Source: a virus
Length of the DNA: 28,883 nt
Reading direction: 5' to 3' (one strand)
Virus record (IMG/VR): IMGVR_UViG_3300015199_000015
Coordinates: 1 to 28,883 of that record
The position numbers and the translations under genes were made by a program. The notes beneath the pieces are model-generated. The model made no database searches, was not told where the DNA came from, and saw only the letters and a program-made list of their open reading frames with translations. Positions 24,916 to 28,883 of this stretch are shown here, piece after piece (position 1 is the stretch's first letter; each line of letters begins with the position of its first letter).

Positions 24916-25052
24916 AGCGAAACAACGCGAAGCCAGGCGAAACAAGAAAGCCCTGCCCAAAGCCGAAGTGCGGAGGGACTATCTTATTCCCCGGAGGTAG
25001 GGTCAAGATCGGGTGCTGCGATGTTTGCGGCAGGACTTTCGGGCTTCGATAG
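24912..25052 (+). CDS. 46-residue zinc-ribbon-like protein
   Basis: GTG at 24912 overlaps the endolysin stop as GTGA. The product begins with basic residues (MKRNNAKPGETRKP) and then has two cysteine pairs: CPKPKCGG, about 18 residues further CCDVCG. The pattern fits a single zinc ribbon of DNA- or RNA-associated type. It stops with TAG at 25050-25052. Its last 69 bases overlap the 3' end of the opposite-strand gene ending at 24984. No homologue is recalled. The coupling to endolysin and the clean cysteine spacing argue that it is translated. Confidence 0.6.
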   Translation: MKRNNAKPGETRKPCPKPKCGGTILFPGGRVKIGCCDVCGRTFGLR

Positions 25053-25238
25053 TGGTTCAAACGGAATTGTATTTAGTTTTCTGCAGTGTTCACATTTTAG
25101 GAAAACCTCCGAAATTAGATCATAAAGATCGTCTAACAATTCATCTCGCTCTACTCTAAGATCAAACACTTCAAAACGCAAAGCGTCCCGCTCTTTCACA
25201 ATCTCCGCTAGTCTCTCTGCTGTCGTTCTATCCTTCAT
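24984..25238 (-). CDS. Coiled-coil protein with CxxC motif
   Basis: On the minus strand I start at ATG 25238, because the G-rich site (GGGGGGA) lies about five bases upstream; a GTG one codon earlier is possible. The 84-residue product has a long charged helix with a heptad-like pattern (MKDRTTAERLAEIVKERDAL ... RVERDELLDDLYDLI), then CEHCRKL and a Pro/Ser/Ala-rich tail. A single CxxC could help bind a metal in a dimer. It overlaps the preceding gene's stop by 11 bases and is the last gene of the minus-strand block. No family is recognised. Confidence 0.65.
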   Translation of the reverse strand: MKDRTTAERLAEIVKERDALRFEVFDLRVERDELLDDLYDLISEVFLKCEHCRKLNTIPFEPLSKPESPAANIAAPDLDPTSGE

Positions 25239-25410
25239 CACAATCCCCCCACATACTTAACGGTAAATAATTCGCTGACGTCGAGGGCTGCGCCTCGTCT
25301 TTGGCTATCGTGACGTTAATGGCGCTATCTCTTGTTTGTTTCTCGATTGCGTCAAGACGATCTTCAATTGCTTTGAGACGATCGTTAAGTCTTTTCGTTT
25401 CATCCCCCAT
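25228..25410 (-). CDS. 60-residue coiled-coil protein, hypothetical
   Basis: The start is ATG 25410, overlapping the end of the preceding gene by 11 bases. The N-terminal 30 residues form an obvious amphipathic helix (ETKRLNDRLKAIEDRLDAIEKQ) with heptad spacing of Leu and Ile, typical of short coiled coils. The rest is polar. No family is recognised. Its size and chained overlaps with both neighbours match a compact early-gene operon. It may pair with other coiled-coil proteins of the block, such as the one ending at 24984; that is speculation. Confidence 0.6.
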   Translation of the reverse strand: MGDETKRLNDRLKAIEDRLDAIEKQTRDSAINVTIAKDEAQPSTSANYLPLSMWGDCDEG

Positions 25411-25693
25411 CTTTATCCGCCCCTATCATCCCATAGCCCACGACGTCAACCCACGGGCTTTCACCCCCCAAATCCCTTCCGTCTTCTCCCCGTTGTGCTA
25501 GTCGACAAATCTTATCTAGCGTTCTAACAATTAGAAGAGCGTCCGCATACGCGTGAACTGGTACGCCTTGCGGATAGAGCACAGCCAGGATCTCCCCGGT
25601 ACGTGCTGCAGCTGGACCGTATTGTCGGCGCTTCTCGTCGACGGTGGCGCCCAGTTTGGCGCCTAGTTCGCTAAAAGTAGCCCGCTTACCCAT
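25400..25693 (-). CDS. Phage protein with GESPW-x-D motif, function unknown
   Basis: The 97-residue product has a helical N-terminus (KRRQYGPAAARTGEILAVLYPQG) followed by YADALLIVRTLDKICRLA and a conserved-looking close with GGESPWVDVVGYGMIG. I recall this combination in many phage hypothetical proteins. The 'QYG' helix and later 'W.D..GY..L' are reminiscent of small phage MazG-like or nucleotide-pool proteins, but key acidic motifs are missing or not seen. A strong AAAGGAG site lies seven bases upstream of the start at 25693. It overlaps the upstream gene's end by eight bases. Confidence 0.65.
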   Translation of the reverse strand: MGKRATFSELGAKLGATVDEKRRQYGPAAARTGEILAVLYPQGVPVHAYADALLIVRTLDKICRLAQRGEDGRDLGGESPWVDVVGYGMIGADKDGG

Positions 25694-26072
25694 CCTTCAA
25701 CTCCTTTATCTGTTGTTCAACCTTCTCGAGATTTTTCTTGATAGCGCTAAAAGCCTCGCCCAGCACCTCGAGTAGGCGAGTGTTAACCTCTACCTGGGCG
25801 TGTACTTGGCTCGGTCTGATCTTTGGTGTGTCTTTGGCAGCAAACGTCTCCCACAATGATCGCAACGCGGGGCCAGCGTTTCCCTCTAGGGGTTTCCCGT
25901 CTAGCGCGTGTTCTAACGTTTCGACAATTAGGATTTGCTGATCTTTTCTTTGAAGCTCTTTCATGCTGCTCGACGAGACCTTGGCTACGTTGGACTCCAC
26001 AGCAGTCCGCAAAATCTGCAACATTTTTGGATCTTTTTGAGCGATAATCTGCTCAGCTTCTTCGAACGTCAT
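25686..26072 (-). CDS. Helical protein with C-terminal coiled coil, hypothetical
   Basis: The 128-residue product looks almost entirely helical. The C-terminal 40 residues (LEVLGEAFSAIKKNLEKVEQ continuing to QIKELKDG) form a likely coiled coil. It has no membrane segment and no catalytic motif. The start ATG at 26072 directly abuts the TAA of the preceding gene, so translation is coupled. No family is recognised. It belongs to the minus-strand operon driven from 26814-26843. Confidence 0.7.
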   Translation of the reverse strand: MTFEEAEQIIAQKDPKMLQILRTAVESNVAKVSSSSMKELQRKDQQILIVETLEHALDGKPLEGNAGPALRSLWETFAAKDTPKIRPSQVHAQVEVNTRLLEVLGEAFSAIKKNLEKVEQQIKELKDG

Positions 26073-26783
26073 TTAGTGGACCTTCTTCGGCTCAAGCGCC
26101 GACGTGAATAGTTCCACGATTGCGGCGTAACTGCCGACGTCCGCTAGTTTGAGGTGTGCCCGTTCTGGGCTCTCTCCCGATCGGATGGCCTTGCCCAAGT
26201 CAGTCTTGAGCTTGCGAGCGATGACTACCGCCTCCCGCAACTCCGACGCGTAGATACCGCGCGCGTATTGGTGCATGTTCAGGAGCAAATCGATGCCGCG
26301 CCCCATATCTCGCTGACTACCCGCGAGGAGTCCGCTTTTAACGTACAGCAGCCACTCAATAGTATACTCGAGGATACGTTGGGTGATTTCCTCAGTGACC
26401 GGAAACGCTACGGGGTAAAGTTTGATAATAACACGGCGCTCGGAACCTTGTTTTTCCGCTATCTTGTTCAAGAGGGCGGCCTCCTCTTGTTTCCCCGCGA
26501 TTCGTTCGATCGCGGCAATCAAACCCTCGTCGGTAGCGTACCAACCGATTGGAGTTTTCGCGGTCGAGGTCTCCATAATATAATGACAGTCGCTGATAAT
26601 TCGGTTGCTGATCTCATAAAGCGATTGATTGTCGATGACCTTGGTAGGCTCGGCTGAGTCGGAGCGCTCATATTTCACGCCACCGAACTTTGAAAACTCT
26701 GTAATTATTAGGTTCCCCGGGTTGAGGCTGAACCGCTGTATCCCGGAAGCAGCTTGCTGTGACCGTTCGCTTGAAAGGTTCAT
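26073..26783 (-). CDS. First gene of the minus-strand operon, hypothetical
   Basis: I start at ATG 26783 (236 residues). A strong GGAGGAG site lies a few bases upstream, and a promoter at 26814-26843 would place the transcript start just before it, inside any longer reading of this frame. The N-terminal 100 residues appear mixed (FSLNPGNLIITEFSKFGGVKY), and the rest is largely helical (EYTIEWLLYVKSGLLAG and SELREAVVIARKLKTDLGKAI). It has no known motif. As the first and strongest gene of the block it probably has a regulatory or takeover role; that is inference. Confidence 0.75.
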   Translation of the reverse strand: MNLSSERSQQAASGIQRFSLNPGNLIITEFSKFGGVKYERSDSAEPTKVIDNQSLYEISNRIISDCHYIMETSTAKTPIGWYATDEGLIAAIERIAGKQEEAALLNKIAEKQGSERRVIIKLYPVAFPVTEEITQRILEYTIEWLLYVKSGLLAGSQRDMGRGIDLLLNMHQYARGIYASELREAVVIARKLKTDLGKAIRSGESPERAHLKLADVGSYAAIVELFTSALEPKKVH

Positions 26784-26905
26784 CTTCTTCTCCTCCGTAC
26801 CGCCCATGTCTTGAAGATATATTCGCGGAGGTAGAATTGTCAAGACGAAAAGTTGCTTTCGTACACTTTTATTTAGTAGCGTACGGTGGGACACACAGCA
26901 AAAGG
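26784..26905. other. Intergenic region with the minus-strand operon promoter
   Basis: This 122-base gap between the RuvC-like gene and the next minus-strand gene contains the TTGACA promoter and the GGAGGAG ribosome site. I see no hairpin terminator in it, so the RuvC-like transcript may read through into the operon. Confidence 0.6.
26814..26843 (-). promoter_or_regulatory. Sigma-70 promoter of the minus-strand operon
   Basis: On the minus strand TTGACA is perfect (plus-strand 26838-26843). A -10 candidate TATATC lies 16 bases on (26816-26821), or TATCTT at 18 bases (26814-26819). The predicted transcript start is about 25 bases before the ATG at 26783, which supports that start. Confidence 0.75.
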
Positions 26906-27364
26906 TTAAAGGCGTTCGAGATGGTGTAGTCCAATACCAATCGCGTCCCATACATTGTGTTGTAAGCTTCGCTGCGTCGGTAACACAATACAGGCGAGCT
27001 CCTCGTCTGTCAACTTTCCTTTGATTCGTCGGGTCATAACATCTTTAGGGGTCTGTCCTTTCCACTGTCGTGGCAGATAGATAGACACCATGGGGTGACT
27101 ATCCGCTATCATCCCAACGATAACCGCGAGCTGAATCAGATCGTTAGGGTCGCCTTTGCTGAGCCCTCGCGTGTAGACCTGTGGGAGCTCAATAGCTAGC
27201 TCGTCGGAGCGGTGCTTCCCTACCGCGAGGGCCATCGGATACCAGGCATCGAAGCCCAGGGCTTTCGGAGACCCCAGAACCAAATCGGCGCGGGTCAGAA
27301 CACCATCGCGCCAAAGTGCTACGCCACACGTTCGAAGACCAGGATCAACAGATTTTAAGATCAT
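26906..27364 (-). CDS. RuvC-like Holliday junction resolvase family nuclease
   Basis: I start at ATG 27364 (152 residues); an in-frame GTG at 27379 would add five residues. The N-terminus SVDPGLRTCGVALW carries the first acidic residue (Asp7) in the 'DPG...tG.A' motif of the RNase H-like RuvC fold. LAIELPQVY provides Glu59 of the second strand. HNVWDAIGIGL has Asp140 in the 'H..~D.~.~a' C-terminal helix motif. Three acids in order fit a two-metal resolvase. Phage versions resolve branched DNA during packaging or recombination. The third-site motif is slightly different from classical RuvC (HNVWD), so specificity is uncertain. Confidence 0.78.
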   Translation of the reverse strand: MILKSVDPGLRTCGVALWRDGVLTRADLVLGSPKALGFDAWYPMALAVGKHRSDELAIELPQVYTRGLSKGDPNDLIQLAVIVGMIADSHPMVSIYLPRQWKGQTPKDVMTRRIKGKLTDEELACIVLPTQRSLQHNVWDAIGIGLHHLERL

Positions 27365-27385
27365 GTGTAATACTATCACATTGTT

Positions 27386-27407
27386 AGACTCATGTCTAGC
27401 TGAGTCT
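27386..27407. repeat. Inverted repeat AGACTCA-N8-TGAGTCT, possible operator
   Basis: Seven-base perfect arms with 22-base total span is a usual size for a dimeric repressor site. It lies where transcription of the RuvC-like gene would begin if TATAAT at 27412-27417 is its -10. Confidence 0.5.
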
Positions 27408-27453
27408 GTTAATTATACTTGACAGCGAATGCAACGAAGGGCACGCTAAGAAC

Positions 27454-27459
27454 AGGAGG
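27454..27459 (+). promoter_or_regulatory. AGGAGG ribosome site shared by two overlapping frames
   Basis: AGGAGG ends three bases before ATG 27463 (methyltransferase) and seven bases before GTG 27467 in the +1 frame, so a single site could serve starts in two frames. Confidence 0.65.
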
Positions 27460-27462
27460 CAC

Positions 27463-28173
27463 ATGCGTGAGTTGGCACTTTTTGGAGGAGCTGGAGGCGG
27501 TATCTTGGGCGGGACCTTGCTCGGTTGGCGCACCGTATGCGCTGTCGAGATTAATCCCTACTGTCGGCGGGTCTTACTCGCAAGGCAGCTCGACGGATGT
27601 CTCCCAAGGTTTCCTATCTGGGACGACGTTCGAACATTCGACGGAAAGCCATGGCGAGGACACGTCGACGTCATTAGCGGAGGATTCCCATGCCAGGATA
27701 TTAGCTCAGCAGGAAAAGGCAAGGGACTCGACGGCGAGCGGTCTGGATTGTGGTTTGAATTTGCCAGAATCATCGGCGAAATCAAACCGCCGCACGTCTT
27801 TATCGAAAACTCCCCTCTGCTTCGCAGTCGCGGGCTTGTCACCGTCCTGCAAAACCTTGCCGCCCTGGGGTATGATGCGCGCTGGGGTGTGCTATCCGCT
27901 GCCGACGTTGGTGCTCCGCACGTTAGAAAACGAATATGGATTGCTGCCGACACCGACAACGGTATCAAACGAACATTCAGCCAGCATGCAGAAGTGGCCA
28001 GCGCACGGTCGACTCAAGCGGTTATTTGGCCGTCGAGCGATATCCTTTCGGGAGTGGATGATGGGCTGGCCAATCGGCTGGACCGCGTTAGAGCCACTGG
28101 CAACGGGCAGGTTTCGGCAGTGGCTAGACTGGCTTGGCTAACTCTAACGTCTAACAATGTTGACGAGGAATAG
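27463..28173 (+). CDS. C5 cytosine-specific DNA methyltransferase (Dcm-like)
   Basis: The 236-residue product methylates cytosine C5 in DNA. Motif I is LFGGAGGG (residues 6-13), followed by a VEINPYC motif II. Motif IV is GGFPCQDIS with catalytic Cys77. Motif VI is IENS (Glu115), where most relatives have ENV, and VIII is VRKRIWI (155-157). Motif X is RVRATGNGQV near the C-terminus. The region between VIII and X, which holds the target recognition domain, is only about 40 residues, far shorter than in HhaI-like enzymes. The target cannot be read. It probably protects phage DNA from host restriction. A second open frame overlaps the whole gene. Confidence 0.85.
   Translation: MRELALFGGAGGGILGGTLLGWRTVCAVEINPYCRRVLLARQLDGCLPRFPIWDDVRTFDGKPWRGHVDVISGGFPCQDISSAGKGKGLDGERSGLWFEFARIIGEIKPPHVFIENSPLLRSRGLVTVLQNLAALGYDARWGVLSAADVGAPHVRKRIWIAADTDNGIKRTFSQHAEVASARSTQAVIWPSSDILSGVDDGLANRLDRVRATGNGQVSAVARLAWLTLTSNNVDEE
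27467..28141 (+). CDS. Overlapping +1 frame ORF within the methyltransferase gene
   Basis: From GTG 27467 (or TTG 27419) the +1 frame stays open for over 220 codons. Its product has segments I recognise from phage proteins commonly labelled as methyltransferase-related: WGMMRAG (27866-27886), GLLPTPTT (to 27961) and EWMMGWPIGWTALEPLAT near the C-terminus. These lie in the same DNA that encodes motif X in the other frame. Either the overlap is a real second gene or it records an ancestral frameshift in the family. GTG 27467 has AGGAGG at seven bases, ideal spacing. I have no proof of translation, so confidence is limited. Confidence 0.4.
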   Translation: MSWHFLEELEAVSWAGPCSVGAPYALSRLIPTVGGSYSQGSSTDVSQGFLSGTTFEHSTESHGEDTSTSLAEDSHARILAQQEKARDSTASGLDCGLNLPESSAKSNRRTSLSKTPLCFAVAGLSPSCKTLPPWGMMRAGVCYPLPTLVLRTLENEYGLLPTPTTVSNEHSASMQKWPAHGRLKRLFGRRAISFREWMMGWPIGWTALEPLATGRFRQWLDWLG

Positions 28174-28174
28174 A

Positions 28175-28375
28175 ATGTGCACCATTCAAGACCACAACGC
28201 GATGCGCGAGCTCGAGGACATCTGGCAGGTTCTGGACTTCGTGGGGTACCAAATGACCCGCGGGCCGATGGCGCTTGAGCTACGCAACTGCCGGCTGTGT
28301 CATTCCACGCTGGCTCGCAAGGTCTTGATCTCGATCCTCGAAGAGTCAGACGATCGGGGTAACGATGTTCGCTGA
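28175..28375 (+). CDS. Small zinc-binding-like protein, hypothetical
   Basis: I place the start at ATG 28175, with GAGGAA five bases upstream; an upstream in-frame ATG at 28157 lies inside the methyltransferase end and has no ribosome site. The 66-residue product begins MCTIQDHNAMRELEDIWQVL and ends with a CRLCHSTLARKV segment. Cys2, the CxxCH unit and neighbouring His could bind a metal. No family is recognised. It overlaps the next gene by 11 bases. Confidence 0.65.
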   Translation: MCTIQDHNAMRELEDIWQVLDFVGYQMTRGPMALELRNCRLCHSTLARKVLISILEESDDRGNDVR

Positions 28376-28547
28376 TAACCCTTACTGGGTGGTTTGTTTA
28401 ACCGGTGTAGCAGTTCCGCGGCACCTATACACCCTCAAAGCTGACAAAGAGAGCTACCGACAAATGCTCCTATGCGAGCACCACCTAGTGGCTGGCTATT
28501 TAGGTGTGCGAGAGAGGAATCCGCAGTATTGGGGCTGTGCTCTATGA
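28365..28547 (+). CDS. 60-residue hypothetical protein
   Basis: The product begins MFADNPYWVVCLTGVAVPRH and contains LCEHHLVAGYLG. The 'C..~.~~..~' plus CEHH arrangement could bind a metal but is not diagnostic. It overlaps the previous gene by 11 bases and its stop overlaps the next ATG as ATGA at 28544-28547. It is too short to place in a family. The chained overlaps argue that it is translated. Confidence 0.6.
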   Translation: MFADNPYWVVCLTGVAVPRHLYTLKADKESYRQMLLCEHHLVAGYLGVRERNPQYWGCAL

Positions 28548-28804
28548 CCGTCCGAGACGTCGCGCACTTGATGGGGATACCGCTGCGCTCGGCTCGCAGG
28601 TTCGTGACACGCTACTGCCTGCACACGATGCACGAAGGTGAACCTGTAGTTAATCTTCGTGCGCTGGAAGCGGCGTTAATTAGGGTCGATAGGAAGTGCG
28701 ACGGGATTAAAGCGCCAGCTCAAGCGGGCCGGGTGTTACCTCTTATTCAGGTCGCAATCACCCACAAAGTAGGTCACGATGACAGTCAAACAAAAATGGA
28801 TTGA
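28544..28804 (+). CDS. Small helix-turn-helix protein
   Basis: I start at ATG 28544, which overlaps the preceding stop (ATGA); the longer in-frame reading upstream lies within the previous gene. The 86-residue product begins TVRDVAHLMGIPLRSARRFV, matching the helix-turn-helix of excisionase or MerR-like DNA-binding proteins ('~.~~evA.~lGis..tv~r~~'), followed by a segment (VVNLRALEAAL) like the wing and helix that follow. It could be an excisionase, a transcription regulator or a terminase-like DNA-recognition subunit; the sequence alone does not decide. It overlaps the start of the next gene. Confidence 0.6.
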   Translation: MTVRDVAHLMGIPLRSARRFVTRYCLHTMHEGEPVVNLRALEAALIRVDRKCDGIKAPAQAGRVLPLIQVAITHKVGHDDSQTKMD

Positions 28805-28883
28805 GCAGCAAAGGTATGGCGTCCCCTCGCTCCTGCCACTGCCGCCGATAACGATGCAAATGCTAGTGGCGGAAGGGTTCAGG
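28779..28883 (+). CDS. Start of a gene that runs off the window end
   Basis: ATG at 28779 overlaps the preceding gene by 26 bases. Thirty-five codons are seen (beginning MTVKQKWIEQQRYGVPSLLP) with no stop before the window ends. AGGT at 28771-28774 lies four bases upstream. Too little is present to name a family. Confidence 0.5.
   Translation, partial: MTVKQKWIEQQRYGVPSLLPLPPITMQMLVAEGFR

Larger units (their letters stand above)
27365..27462. promoter_or_regulatory. Divergent control region between RuvC-like and methyltransferase genes
   Basis: This short AT-rich region separates two divergent genes. It contains an inverted repeat AGACTCA (27386-27392) / TGAGTCT (27401-27407) with an 8-base spacer. 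Next to it is a minus-strand TATAAT (27412-27417) and an overlapping plus-strand TATACT (27414-27419). Neither has a good -35, so control by a DNA-binding protein is plausible. A TTGACA at 27419-27424 has no good -10 at 16-18 bases. Confidence 0.45.

Noticed and set aside
26784-26951. Longer start for the first minus-strand operon gene
   Set aside because: The extension overlaps the RuvC-like gene and covers the promoter; GGAGGAG supports ATG 26783.
27419-27447. Plus-strand promoter beginning at TTGACA (27419)
   Set aside because: No acceptable -10 at 16-18 bases; the nearest candidate is at 20 bases and poor.
28472-28543. Longer start for the HTH protein
   Set aside because: It lies in the previous gene, and ATG 28544 has the usual ATGA overlap and begins directly with the HTH.

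Overview
The window is part of the genome of a contractile-tailed (myovirus-type) double-stranded DNA phage or prophage. The evidence is a near-complete tail module: sheath, tube, frameshifted tail-assembly chaperone, tape measure, hub, spike, gp25-like wedge, baseplate J and tail protein I, followed by tail fibres. The host is probably Gram-negative, because the lysis region encodes a small lipoprotein with a good lipobox and the promoters look like sigma-70 promoters. I cannot name the host. The hexamer CGATCG is strongly over-represented (about 40 copies by eye), which may be a host signature. No tRNA, rRNA, insertion sequence or CRISPR array was seen.

Layout. 1-99: a long perfect hairpin terminator that probably closes the upstream capsid transcript. 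100-2620: small head-completion and neck genes, several with start/stop overlaps. 2657-6922: sheath, tube, chaperone with a -1 frameshift signal (slippery GGGAAAA plus hairpin), and a short tape measure. 6926-14093: baseplate genes in an order close to P2 and Mu. 14112-21763: a baseplate/fibre protein and three neighbouring fibre genes built from shared modules. 21767-25052: a strong extended -10 promoter, then a packed lysis cassette with a holin-like protein, a lipoprotein, two very small genes, an unusual HEVTE-motif protein, a CHAP endolysin and a 46-residue zinc-ribbon protein. 24984-27364: a minus-strand block of six genes ending in a RuvC-like nuclease. Its own promoter at 26814-26843 drives the downstream five. 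27463-28883: plus-strand genes for a C5 cytosine DNA methyltransferase, small cysteine-containing proteins and a small HTH protein, running off the end.

Most notable observations. (1) The methyltransferase DNA is open in a second frame for its whole length. That frame also reads like a known phage protein family, and one Shine-Dalgarno serves a start in each frame. (2) The frameshift cassette in the chaperone gene has textbook geometry. (3) The three fibre genes show domain duplication and swapping, including a collagen-like tract coded by a nearly identical 9-base DNA repeat. (4) The lysis cassette carries a metallopeptidase-like gene of unclear role, linked to a 57-residue gene by start/stop overlaps at both ends.
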